Of a stretch of 36,197 nt of DNA, positions 7,939 through 16,135 are shown piece after piece. How positions within the stretch are numbered: the stretch's first letter is position 1; every line of letters begins with the position of its first letter. A program made the translations under genes and the position numbers. The stretch covers positions 1 through 36,197 of the forward strand of contig JAYRWD010000003.1 in the NCBI GenBank assembly GCA_041918255.1. Direction: 5' to 3'. The notes below the pieces were generated by a model. The model was not told the origin of the DNA, ran no database searches, and was given only the letters and a program-made list of their open reading frames with translations. This DNA is from JAYRWD01 sp041918255 (GTDB lineage Bacteria > Patescibacteriota > Dojkabacteria > B142 > WJKM01).

Positions 7939-10900
7939 ATGAAATTTAAGGATTTACGGCGCTCAGGTTCAAATTTTACGTTTGGGAATAAGCGGTCTCT
8001 TCTAGTGGCCGGTTTTCTTGTGGTTGCGGTTGTCTCAACCGGTGTTTTCCTCGGAACTCGAAAACCTTCTGAAACAAATTCCAGTGCTGACACGGGAAGA
8101 ACATGGGTAGTGTGTCCAAGTTATAACACCGAATGCGATTTTCCAAGAGTCGATGATAATCTAGGAAGTGATAATGGTAAAGCTATACAGCTAGCCATTG
8201 ATGTCGCAAACAATGGTGATACAATTCTAATAAAGTCCGGTAACTACACCCGTCAGACTTTTACAGAGTTTGTTTATCAACGAGACAATCAAACAAAAAA
8301 ACGAAAAGCGTTTTTTACAAACGAAACAAATGGTGTGGCTAAGGATATAACAATACAAGGTGAGAATGGTACAGTCATTGATGGCGCAAATAGTGTAAAT
8401 ATTTCCGGAGCATATGCTAAAACTGGTAACTTAACGATTATTGGAATCGAACTCAAAGGGTTCAAGGAAGATAGTGGCGATTGCGCGTCTGAAGATCAGC
8501 AGTCTTTACCATGTTCGAGTGGGAATGGAGTGGCTATATACGGAACTTCCAATGCTACCATAGAGAATAATACAATAAATAATGCAAAATGGGGAGTAAG
8601 TCTTCGAGATCAAAGCGTTGGGAATATAAAGAATAATATACTACATGATACTTCGAATTCTGCAATATATTTAGCAGAAACAGCAAACGCTACCATAGAG
8701 AATAATACAATAAATAATGCAAAATGGGGAGTAAGTCTTCGAGATCAAAGCGTTGGGAATATAAAGAATAATATAATGCATGATCTTTCGGGAGATGCAA
8801 TATATTTAGCAGAAACAGCAAACGCTACTATAGAAAATAATACAATATATAAAGTCACAATTGCTGGGCTGAATATTTATTCTTGCTCGACAAATAATCC
8901 TAGCGTGGTAGCAAAGAATAATATAATTTATGATATAGCAAAAAATTATGATAATACCTTTGGTTGGGGGATAGGAGGTGGTTGTTTGCACGACCAGGGC
9001 AAATTAGCAAATGATCATATAGGATATAATCTAGTTTTTGCAGAAGCGGGTGGAAACACAAATGATTGTGAAGGAATGCACTTATGTACTTGGGAAGGTA
9101 AGGTTGAAGGAAATCCATTGTTCGTTAACCTTAATACGTATGACTACCATCTTCAAGTAGGTTCTCCGGCAATTAATACAGGTGATCCTGCTGATAGTTT
9201 TAATGACCCAGATGGGAGTCGTTCCGATATGGGAGCGTATGGAGGACCGGATGCCTGTAACCTTGACCATAATTTACCGGGATGTAATCAGCCAAGTCCT
9301 TCAGCAACGCCGTCAGATTCGCCTACGCCGACATTGTCAGGTTCACCTACAGCAACACCGTCAGGCTCACCAACACCTACTAACCCACCCGTATGTGTGG
9401 CGGATTCCCCATGTACGGGTCTAAGTGCGGGACAGTGTAAATTTGATACTCAGTCAATATTTAGTGGCTATTTAGAAAGTATTACTACACCTGATGGTAA
9501 ATTCTGGAATTATAATAGGAACAATAATACTTGGTTACATTACGACCTTCGTACTTTGCTAGGGCAGGTTCGCTACACTCAACCAAATGGGCCATGCGTG
9601 GGAATGTCAGATCCAGCCGCATGCATATTTGATACTCGAACTTTCTATACTGGCGGAGGGTTAAATTATGAAAGTATAACCACGTCCACAAATAAGTACT
9701 ATAATTACGACTTGAACACTAATACTTGGTTTAGCCCTGGAGACCTAATATCTGTGCCAAGATATGTAGCGGTAAATGGTCCATGCTATAACCACGGTAG
9801 TTCTTGTAGATTTGACACCCGCACTTTCTATACCGGTGGAGGAAATAATTGGGAAAGCATCACAACACCCGACGGCAAATACTGGAATTATGATCTTACG
9901 AACAATTCATGGGTTGTAAGTTATAGCGGTTTAGATCTTACATCGGTTTCGAAATATACTATAAATGGTGGACCGTGTCAGCAAGGGGTTCCGTGTCGCT
10001 TCGCCACAAGGATGTTTGACGGAAATTATGAAATCATTACTACACCGGATGGTAAATATTGGAAATATAATATGAGTAGCAACTTATGGGATGTAAGTGG
10101 CAAGGATCTTACAGATTCGACTCTGCATTACGCGCAAGCGTGCGTCCCGGTAACTGATACCCCAACGCCTACAGTAACAGGACCTGGCGCGCTTCAAAAA
10201 CCAACCATACTTCCTGAAGATCAATCATATTTCGCTACCGACACACTTGATATTACAATTAAGACAAACGATTCCACCGTAGACAAGCTGAGCTATGACA
10301 TCAATAACAATGACACCATAGAATGCACACAGGGCTCGCGACCTTTGAGTTGTACTTTCCAGATCGGTTCAACTTCAGACATAGATGCTTTTGCACATAG
10401 AGGAAATGAGGTCAGTTCAAGCGAGAGCTCCACATTTACAAAAGTTGCTATGAGTGCTCCAACAAATTTGTCCTTCAGTTGTAACGAATCTGGAGCCGGT
10501 GCCACAATGAATTGGAATTCAGTCCAAGGCGCGTTATCGTATATTGTCAGAGTAAATAAAGATGGAGAATTTAATCCAAGCGATCCAGTGACCGGGGATA
10601 TGTTCTATTTCACCACCACAAATTCAGTAGCTATAACAAACATTACAGCCAGCGCCAACTATCAGTATTGGTCGGTACAGCCTTTGCTAGTGCGCAATAA
10701 TGATCCCGAACATTACGCTGATACCGCAAGCTTTGAAGTAAAACAAAATAATTTCTTTTGCAACCCATCAAATGCAAATATACCAATTATAAATGCATAC
10801 AGTACAATTACAAATCGATCTACAGTTGAGATTTCTGGCACAAAGGTGCTGGGAGATTCTTTGTGGGTAAGTGGACAGCAATACGTAACCGGTGGACTCG

Positions 10901-11232
10901 CTACGACTTGGTTAGTCGCATTGCAATTAGGTCAAGCCGGAATAAATAACTTCGAAGTATATACCGTAAATTCTTCTGGTGCAGAAAGTGCTCACGCGCC
11001 AGTACAGATCAAAAGATGTGAACCCGGCGACGTAGATTGCGACGGACAGGTTAATATTTCCGACCTTGGTCTATTCATACAAGCGGTTAAAATACAATAC
11101 GATATCGATAGAGGAGTGCCTAGAGATAAATATTTGATAAATACTCTATCGGACATGAACTACGATAATCGCAACGATACAGTTGGTGATTTCACCGCAT
11201 TTGCGCAGGCTTATATTACTCACAATAGATGA
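7939..11232 (+). CDS. Large surface protein: beta-helix, repeats, dockerin-like C terminus
   Basis: This is a 1097-residue exported protein. Domains in order: a membrane anchor (about 24-44); a right-handed parallel beta-helix of the pectate-lyase type (about 60-430) with NATIENNTI/NIKNNI rungs; a Pro/Ser/Thr linker (about 452-482); four repeats of about 62 residues starting near 500, 562, 623 and 686, each opening with C.FDTR.F and containing ESITTPDGKYWNYDL; a second short TPTP linker (about 737-743); two beta-sandwich-like regions (about 755-1025); and a dockerin-like segment (about 1030-1097) with calcium-loop motifs DVDCDGQVNISDLG and DMNYDNRNDTVGDF. Dockerins normally bind cohesins; no cohesin is seen here. 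The anchor suggests it stays on the cell surface. It ends in TGA. The likely role is adhesion or polysaccharide binding; catalytic activity is not shown. Confidence 0.85.
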   Translation: MKFKDLRRSGSNFTFGNKRSLLVAGFLVVAVVSTGVFLGTRKPSETNSSADTGRTWVVCPSYNTECDFPRVDDNLGSDNGKAIQLAIDVANNGDTILIKSGNYTRQTFTEFVYQRDNQTKKRKAFFTNETNGVAKDITIQGENGTVIDGANSVNISGAYAKTGNLTIIGIELKGFKEDSGDCASEDQQSLPCSSGNGVAIYGTSNATIENNTINNAKWGVSLRDQSVGNIKNNILHDTSNSAIYLAETANATIENNTINNAKWGVSLRDQSVGNIKNNIMHDLSGDAIYLAETANATIENNTIYKVTIAGLNIYSCSTNNPSVVAKNNIIYDIAKNYDNTFGWGIGGGCLHDQGKLANDHIGYNLVFAEAGGNTNDCEGMHLCTWEGKVEGNPLFVNLNTYDYHLQVGSPAINTGDPADSFNDPDGSRSDMGAYGGPDACNLDHNLPGCNQPSPSATPSDSPTPTLSGSPTATPSGSPTPTNPPVCVADSPCTGLSAGQCKFDTQSIFSGYLESITTPDGKFWNYNRNNNTWLHYDLRTLLGQVRYTQPNGPCVGMSDPAACIFDTRTFYTGGGLNYESITTSTNKYYNYDLNTNTWFSPGDLISVPRYVAVNGPCYNHGSSCRFDTRTFYTGGGNNWESITTPDGKYWNYDLTNNSWVVSYSGLDLTSVSKYTINGGPCQQGVPCRFATRMFDGNYEIITTPDGKYWKYNMSSNLWDVSGKDLTDSTLHYAQACVPVTDTPTPTVTGPGALQKPTILPEDQSYFATDTLDITIKTNDSTVDKLSYDINNNDTIECTQGSRPLSCTFQIGSTSDIDAFAHRGNEVSSSESSTFTKVAMSAPTNLSFSCNESGAGATMNWNSVQGALSYIVRVNKDGEFNPSDPVTGDMFYFTTTNSVAITNITASANYQYWSVQPLLVRNNDPEHYADTASFEVKQNNFFCNPSNANIPIINAYSTITNRSTVEISGTKVLGDSLWVSGQQYVTGGLATTWLVALQLGQAGINNFEVYTVNSSGAESAHAPVQIKRCEPGDVDCDGQVNISDLGLFIQAVKIQYDIDRGVPRDKYLINTLSDMNYDNRNDTVGDFTAFAQAYITHNR
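8554..8828 (+). repeat. 135-bp tandem duplication inside the beta-helix
   Basis: Bases 8554-8640 are identical to 8689-8775 over 87 bases. The match continues, with a diverged stretch between, to about 8828, where a third partial unit begins. The period is 135 bases, exactly 45 codons, or two beta-helix turns. The frame is kept, so each copy lengthens the helix without breaking it. Confidence 0.9.
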
Positions 11233-11372
11233 AAGACTTTTGTAGAAATTGTTAGCGCGGATCAAACCAGACATACCCCTAATTCATCATGAATAATTTC
11301 GAAACTGCCAAGATACGTTTTCGATTCTTCATTCAGAACTTTGCAAAACTCAATAAATCGACAATACGTTTC

Positions 11373-11395
11373 CACCCTTCGACTGGCTCAGGGTG
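11373..11395. repeat. REP-like hairpin in a convergent gap
   Basis: CACCCT and AGGGTG arms flank TCGACTGGCTC. The sequence closely resembles the CCCTTCGACAGGCTCAGGGT-type repeat seen widely in environmental bacterial genomes (from memory). It lies between the convergent surface-protein and thioredoxin genes. No T-run follows, so a terminator role is uncertain. Confidence 0.5.
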
Positions 11396-11488
11396 ACATT
11401 AAAATTGTGATTCTGCATAAAGTTCTCAGAAATGGTGCGACTTATTCTTCCAGCTTTTGAAAATGAAATCCAGAAAGTTAGACTAAAT

Positions 11489-11812
11489 TTAGAGCGTTTT
11501 ATTTAAAGCATCAATCAATCGTTCCTTCGGTTGTACACCTACCAATACATCCTTTTGTTCGCCATTCTTGAAGATCATAAGTGTCGGGATGCTAAAAATA
11601 CTATGTTTCATTGATGTTTGAGGACATTCATCCACGTTGACTTTATAAATTTTAACCTTATCACCCATCTCTTTCCCCACTTCGTCAATGATTGGGGATA
11701 TAATCTGACACGGTCCGCACCAAGGCGCCCAGAAGTCAACTAAGACGGGAACTGGGGATTCTTTAATAGTTTTATCAAAGTTTTCATCATTTAAAGAGTG
11801 TGAGTCTGACAT
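11489..11812 (-). CDS. trxA: Thioredoxin
   Basis: This is the cytosolic disulfide reductant for enzymes such as ribonucleotide reductase and peroxiredoxins. At 107 residues it has the normal single-domain length. The active site is WCGPC (C32, C35) in the canonical VDFWAPWCGPCQIISP context, the buried aspartate is in VLVDFWA, and the cis-proline is in SIPTLMIFKNGE. There is no signal sequence. It is the last gene of a leftward group with the exported protein at 11878-12807 and the SpoU methyltransferase. A TATACT -10-like box on the minus strand (11868-11863) suggests it can also be transcribed separately, with a leader of about 44 bases. No thioredoxin reductase is in the window. Confidence 0.96.
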   Translation of the reverse strand: MSDSHSLNDENFDKTIKESPVPVLVDFWAPWCGPCQIISPIIDEVGKEMGDKVKIYKVNVDECPQTSMKHSIFSIPTLMIFKNGEQKDVLVGVQPKERLIDALNKTL

Positions 11813-11877
11813 AACTACAAGTATTAATAAAATAAAGTTTAGGGAAACTGGAGAACAAATATAGTATACAACAAATT

Positions 11878-12807
11878 TTACTGTGATGGTGCGCTAAGAG
11901 GCGAAACATCCACAGGCCGTATAGATTCGTCAAATATTTCTTCGATCTGTTCGCTATGCCATTCGAGTGTATCAGAAAAATTTTTCCATTTAGTAACACA
12001 CTCACCAAGTTCAAATCCCTCCAAAGCCTCTGCTCTAAACGTTACATATTTATTAGTACTGAAGTCAAGTTCGGAGATTTCTTCTGGAAAGATTACCACG
12101 TTTAAATCTTTGGTAAAGTCAAAAGTTGATTTATTCACAGTTCCATCCAAAGTATATCGACATGATACGTTTTCCGCCTCAGCAAAGTTGTCCCTCTCAG
12201 AGGAAAAGGAGCCATCTAGTTCGAGACTAAATACTTGCTTTTCCGAAGGTAGCCAATAGTACGTCCGATTAAAGAATGATTTCAATATTAGCACAAATCG
12301 AACACCAAATACGGGTTGATAGACATTATTGTAAACATGTATAGTTCCTATACTAAACTGAACCGGTCTCTCTGGTAGTTTGAATGAAAAAGTCCCGTTT
12401 GGGTTAGTCATACTTTTCTGCTTAACGCCGGACATTTCGAATTCAATGTAAGAATTTGGTCTTGTAATCCCCTCAATAAACTGTCGATTTAGATTGTCGT
12501 ATAGAAAGACATTGTCCTCTTGTATGCCGGATGTAAGTTTTATTGATAAATTTTGATTCAAACCAGGGTTTTTCCCTTTAGGCAATACAATTTGATTAAG
12601 ACCATTTGTTGTGGATTCGCCGAGTACCTGCTCAGTATTTGTTATATTTGATATGGAAAACCAGTAATAGCCACCGATTATCGCGAATATCACAAAAGTA
12701 CTACCTACCACTGACAGGATTAGAGTGATCAACAAACCAAAGAGTCTTCTAACCTTTGGCTGCTTTGACCGGATTGCGTTTTGTATGAGTATTTCTTCTT
12801 CCAACAT
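11878..12807 (-). CDS. Single-pass exported protein, unknown
   Basis: I do not recognise this 309-residue protein. A basic cytoplasmic segment (about 1-22) precedes one membrane span (about 23-50), after which the chain is extracellular. Just beyond the span is a TEQVLGEST motif; a similar EVLG motif follows the span of the protein at 15531. Residues about 60-165 look like a beta-sandwich resembling carboxypeptidase-regulatory or Ig-like folds (ITRPNSYIEFEMSG, then NPNGTFSFKLPERP). A charged beta-rich region follows, with two cysteines (about 219 and 273). The acidic proline-serine tail ends at 309. It starts 9 bases after the SpoU methyltransferase stop, so the two are probably co-transcribed. 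A cell-envelope role is inferred from topology only. Confidence 0.65.
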   Translation of the reverse strand: MLEEEILIQNAIRSKQPKVRRLFGLLITLILSVVGSTFVIFAIIGGYYWFSISNITNTEQVLGESTTNGLNQIVLPKGKNPGLNQNLSIKLTSGIQEDNVFLYDNLNRQFIEGITRPNSYIEFEMSGVKQKSMTNPNGTFSFKLPERPVQFSIGTIHVYNNVYQPVFGVRFVLILKSFFNRTYYWLPSEKQVFSLELDGSFSSERDNFAEAENVSCRYTLDGTVNKSTFDFTKDLNVVIFPEEISELDFSTNKYVTFRAEALEGFELGECVTKWKNFSDTLEWHSEQIEEIFDESIRPVDVSPLSAPSQ

Positions 12808-12816
12808 TTAGATTGA

Positions 12817-13326
12817 TTATTGCATGGCACGAAATAAAACAATAGCTAATGCTGTTGAAACATTTAGGCTAGCTCCCTTACCCATCATAGGTATAAATAC
12901 TGAAGTGTCAAGAATATTTAAAGTATTTTTCACAATGCCATAGGTCTCATTTCCAGCTATAAGAGCAAGTTTATCTGGGTAGCTAAACTCTGAGTAATTT
13001 TGAGATTTATCAGTAATTTCTAATCCAATACATTTATAACCTTTATTCTTGAGCGTATTGATCGCTGAGTCTGTATTTGTAAAATATTGCCATTGAACTG
13101 ATCTTTCTTTGCTTCTGGATGCTTTGACCAAATCTTTTCCAAATGGAGGTGTTTTCGAGATTCCTGTAAGATAAATTTTCTCGACCCCAGCTGCATCGGC
13201 AGTGCGAAAAATACTAGCCACGTTCCTCGCATATTGAATGTTTTCAAGAATTAGGACGATATTTTTTTTCCTTCCTTTTGTTGCTTTGATAAATTTTTTC
13301 AGCTCGGAATTTCTGAGTTGTTTCAT
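12817..13326 (-). CDS. SpoU-family RNA 2'-O-methyltransferase (TrmH-like)
   Basis: This enzyme would use SAM to methylate a ribose 2'-hydroxyl in tRNA or rRNA. The three SPOUT motifs are present: NIQYARNVASIFRTADAAG (motif 1, with the catalytic Arg), LALIAGNETYGI (motif 2) and the knot-forming IPMMGKGASLNVSTALAIVLF region (motif 3). The ATG at 13326 gives 169 residues; an in-frame TTG at 13359 would add 11 residues with no conserved features, so the ATG is preferred. It lacks the N-terminal substrate-binding domain of RlmB-type enzymes, which favours a tRNA (TrmH or TrmL-like) target, but the exact nucleotide cannot be told from sequence. It is first in the leftward group that includes the exported protein and thioredoxin. 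Confidence 0.88.
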   Translation of the reverse strand: MKQLRNSELKKFIKATKGRKKNIVLILENIQYARNVASIFRTADAAGVEKIYLTGISKTPPFGKDLVKASRSKERSVQWQYFTNTDSAINTLKNKGYKCIGLEITDKSQNYSEFSYPDKLALIAGNETYGIVKNTLNILDTSVFIPMMGKGASLNVSTALAIVLFRAMQ

Positions 13327-13563
13327 AGTGGTATCAATTAGGATGAAATGAAAGAGCAAAACTAGCGTTTATTTTATTGGAGTTAATAAAAAATAGTTTA
13401 ATTAAGTTATCTAGACGTCCGGTTAGTATTTTCCAGATTTACTGAGATCTGCGTAAAGTTCCATAAATCAATCATGTTTTGAACTGTATTTGTTAGTTCG
13501 CATCAAACGTTACCTTAGCTTTCCAGCAATCTGGTCAGATAAATATGCGACGTACTAAAAACA
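13327..13563. other. Divergent intergenic region without a recognised gene
   Basis: This AT-rich stretch lies between the leftward SpoU methyltransferase gene and the rightward gpmI gene. I see no ORF with coding character, no tRNA or known RNA motif, and no strong hairpin. The minus-strand promoter of the SpoU gene must lie here but no clear -35/-10 pair stands out. Confidence 0.4.
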
Positions 13564-13592
13564 TTGAATGAAATCTGATTTATGATTATTAT
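13564..13592 (+). promoter_or_regulatory. Predicted gpmI promoter
   Basis: TTGAAT (13564-13569) and TATTAT (13587-13592) lie exactly 17 bases apart. The expected start is about 13599, giving a leader of about 32 bases with no Shine-Dalgarno. Confidence 0.55.
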
Positions 13593-13630
13593 AGATGTAG
13601 CGTATTCAAAAGTACAAATAAATTACAAAA

Positions 13631-15184
13631 ATGCAGGATTTATTACAATTTAAACCACCAAAAACAGTTGTAGAAGTAGTGTTAGATGGGTTTGGCATAA
13701 CTAAACCATCTAATACTAACGCGGTTACATTAGCTAGAAAACCGAACTTTGATGAGTTATTTAATAATTATCCCCATACTAGTTTAAGGGCTAGTGGTGA
13801 AGCTGTAGGGTTAGATGCTGGGGTCGAGGGTAATAGTGAGATAGGACATTTGACTCTTGGGGCTGGACGAATTGTGCAGCAGTTAACTACCAGGATTACT
13901 AGTTCAATAAAATCTAAAACATTTTTTTCGAACCCAGTTTTAATAGGTGCCATCGAACATGCCAAAAAATACAATTCAAATTTACATATAATTGGTCTCA
14001 TAGGTGGCGCCGAGGTGCATTCGAAGTTGGAACATATACTAGCGCTGATTGATTTATGCGTGAAATTAAAAATCAATCGAAATCATGTTTATGTGCATTG
14101 TATTACAGACGGACGAGATTCTCCTCCGAAAAATGCAAGCCAATACATTGCGAAATTGGAGCTGCACATGAAAAGAAGGGATATGGGCAATATTTCAACT
14201 TTAATAGGACGATCGTTTGCTATGGATAGAGATCAAAAATGGAAAAAACTCAAGATCGCGTATGATATGTATACAAAGAATAAAGGTAAAATATGTAAAT
14301 CTTGGTCTGAGGCTTTGGAGACGTCTTATGCGGATGGTTTTACTGATGAATATTTGCCGGCATGTGTACTGCTAAACTATGATAATCCCTTTCCCCCGGT
14401 GCAAGATAAAGATTCAATCATTTTTGCGAACTTTAGAGCCGACCGAGCGATAGAAATTTCCAGAGCATTTACCTCAGATGCTTTTGACCCTTTCCGAACT
14501 ATCAAATTCAAGAACTTATATTATGCTGGATTTGGCGATTATGCGGATGATGTTCCCGAACATGTAGCTTTCCGAAAAGAAGGGATAAATAATACATTGG
14601 GGGAGGTCATCTCGCAACACCATCATCATCAACTTCGTATTGCTGAATCTGAAAAGACCCCCCATGTAACCTTCTTTTTTAACGGCGGAAGGCATATTGT
14701 TTTCAGCGGCGAAGATAGGATTGAAATTAAATCGGATCGAGAGGTCGCGACTTACGATCTGGCACCGCATATGCGGGCACAAGAGATAACTGATGCTTTT
14801 CTTAGAAAATATAAAACTGGGAAATACTCATTTATACTCATCAACTATGCAAATCCTGACATGGTAGGACATACCGGGAATATTGACGCAGCTATAGAGG
14901 CCATAGAATTTACCGATAAAATGATTGGGAAAATATGGAAGGAAGTAGGTAATAATAATGACGCGCTTATCATAACCTCGGATCACGGAAATAGCGAGTG
15001 CATGTACGCGGACGGTCAGATATACACACAGCATACGAGTAATCCAGTACCATTTGTATTGGCAAGAAAATTTTTTGAACCAATGAAATTGAAAGAGGGT
15101 GGGCTTGCGAACGTCGCGCCAACCGTATTAGCTTTATTGAATTTACCTCAACCAAAACAGATGACTGAGGCTAGTCTGATATAG
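13631..15184 (+). CDS. gpmI: 2,3-bisphosphoglycerate-independent phosphoglycerate mutase
   Basis: It interconverts 3- and 2-phosphoglycerate in glycolysis using two Mn2+ ions. The 517-residue length is normal. Alkaline-phosphatase-like core motifs are seen: VVLDGFG with the metal aspartate D19; the phosphoserine loop GVEGNSEIGH with S69; ITDGRDSPP; NFRADRAIEI; NYANPDMVGHTGN; and ITSDHGNSE with metal ligands. The family usually has ILDGWG, and the Phe here is a mild change. It is transcribed alone, divergent from the SpoU gene, with a hairpin and T-run 155 bases after the stop. With enolase at 27871 it covers two consecutive glycolytic steps. No signs of truncation. Confidence 0.97.
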   Translation: MQDLLQFKPPKTVVEVVLDGFGITKPSNTNAVTLARKPNFDELFNNYPHTSLRASGEAVGLDAGVEGNSEIGHLTLGAGRIVQQLTTRITSSIKSKTFFSNPVLIGAIEHAKKYNSNLHIIGLIGGAEVHSKLEHILALIDLCVKLKINRNHVYVHCITDGRDSPPKNASQYIAKLELHMKRRDMGNISTLIGRSFAMDRDQKWKKLKIAYDMYTKNKGKICKSWSEALETSYADGFTDEYLPACVLLNYDNPFPPVQDKDSIIFANFRADRAIEISRAFTSDAFDPFRTIKFKNLYYAGFGDYADDVPEHVAFRKEGINNTLGEVISQHHHHQLRIAESEKTPHVTFFFNGGRHIVFSGEDRIEIKSDREVATYDLAPHMRAQEITDAFLRKYKTGKYSFILINYANPDMVGHTGNIDAAIEAIEFTDKMIGKIWKEVGNNNDALIITSDHGNSECMYADGQIYTQHTSNPVPFVLARKFFEPMKLKEGGLANVAPTVLALLNLPQPKQMTEASLI

Positions 15185-15275
15185 GGGAATATTAATTCGA
15201 AAGATATTGAGGCAAAAGTGCTTTTTGCAGTATGTGAGTTTCACTTAGGCATATAATGGATTTAAAGTTTTTGAT

Positions 15276-15310
15276 ATGTCACAATAAAATTTTATGAAAA
15301 GGTGTGACAT
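15276..15310. repeat. Inverted repeat ATGTCACA/TGTGACAT
   Basis: Exact eight-base arms (15276-15283 and 15303-15310) are separated by 19 AT-rich bases. The TGTGA/TCACA halves recall CRP-type half sites, but the spacing does not fit that family, so a hairpin or an unknown operator is more likely. Confidence 0.45.
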
Positions 15311-15339
15311 TTCGACAGGTTTTCCGGATATAGCCCGGG

Positions 15340-15373
15340 ACAGGCAAATGTGACACTAGCCTGTGATTTTTTT
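15340..15373 (+). terminator. Possible intrinsic terminator downstream of gpmI
   Basis: ACAGGC (15340-15345) pairs with GCCTGT (15359-15364) across a 13-base loop, followed by GA and seven T residues (15367-15373). The stem is short and the loop large, so the strength is doubtful. Confidence 0.45.
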
Positions 15374-15530
15374 AAGTTTCACGTAGAGCTCATCATATGT
15401 GAATTGTTAACGCGTATTCTTTTAAACCATGGTGTTAGATAGATTGATTCAAGAATTATTTGCATCTGACTTTGGTGTATTATATTTATGGATAATCTTT
15501 AAAAAGTTACATTAAGAAATTCGGAATTCA

Positions 15531-16124
15531 ATGAGATTTTTAGATGTGGTTAAAAATTTGTTCTTATTTGGGACATTTGCCGGCATAATCGCAGTAGGCA
15601 TCTTGTCCATGCTGTCTCTTACCCCGATTTCTTATGAATCCACACAGAATGTTGTGAAGAAAGAACCAGAGGTATTAGGTGTAGCAAATAATATTGTCCC
15701 TCAGTCTAGTATTGAAGCCCTAGATATTGGTGCGGGTTCAGGAACGAACGTTTTTAGCTCTGATAAAGGACAGATCATTAAGTTCTTCGTTACCTCGCAG
15801 AAGAGCAACCCTAACAATGAGTTTAAAGGTATAACGATTGATATGCGCAACGATACTCAAACAAGTCGCATTTATGCTTTGCGGGTTTTTCCAATCGCCC
15901 ATAATGTCTCTTCATTTGGTGTTACGGTTTTACTTAATGGCAAAAGAGTCGAGAAACGTGTTATGTCAGATAATAAAATTTTCGAGTCGCAAATAGTTCT
16001 CCAGCCCACCTCCTCATTAAGTTTAGATTTGAAAGTTACGGATCTGATAGTTGGAACTGACAATCAAGTTCTTGAAACAGAGTTTCAGTTTGAGGTATTA
16101 CTAAAGGATGGGGAACCGAATTAA
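15531..16124 (+). CDS. Membrane-anchored exported protein, unknown
   Basis: This 197-residue protein has no family I can name. A single membrane span (about 9-30) near the N terminus is followed by an extracellular chain. Shortly after the span comes KKEPEVLGVAN, similar to the TEQVLGEST motif in the protein at 11878-12807. Residues about 75-195 are beta-rich with alternating hydrophobic residues (KGITIDMRNDTQTSRIYAL, then SLSLDLKVTDLIVG), consistent with an Ig-like sandwich. There are no cysteines. It is convergent with lepA, with 11 bases between the stops. A cell-envelope structural role is a guess from topology. Confidence 0.6.
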   Translation: MRFLDVVKNLFLFGTFAGIIAVGILSMLSLTPISYESTQNVVKKEPEVLGVANNIVPQSSIEALDIGAGSGTNVFSSDKGQIIKFFVTSQKSNPNNEFKGITIDMRNDTQTSRIYALRVFPIAHNVSSFGVTVLLNGKRVEKRVMSDNKIFESQIVLQPTSSLSLDLKVTDLIVGTDNQVLETEFQFEVLLKDGEPN

Positions 16125-16135
16125 TTCGTAATGTT

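Larger units (their letters stand above)
15185..15530. other. 346-base gap holding inverted repeats, no recognised gene
   Basis: Between gpmI and the next plus-strand gene I find no coding ORF. The middle (15276-15373) is structured: an ATGTCACA/TGTGACAT inverted repeat, a third TGTGACA copy (15349-15355), two GACAGG copies, and a terminator-like hairpin. The conserved motifs of SRP RNA, tmRNA, 6S RNA and RNase P are absent. It may be the gpmI 3' UTR or an unrecognised small RNA. Confidence 0.4.

Noticed and set aside
8554..8828. CRISPR-like or intergenic satellite repeat
   Set aside because: The repeat is in frame inside a beta-helix coding region, with a 135-base period and no spacers.
13327..13359. 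TTG start for the SpoU methyltransferase
   Set aside because: It adds 11 hydrophobic residues not typical of the family; the ATG at 13326 gives a normal N terminus.
15185..15530. SRP RNA, tmRNA or 6S RNA
   Set aside because: None of their conserved motifs is present; only short inverted repeats are seen.
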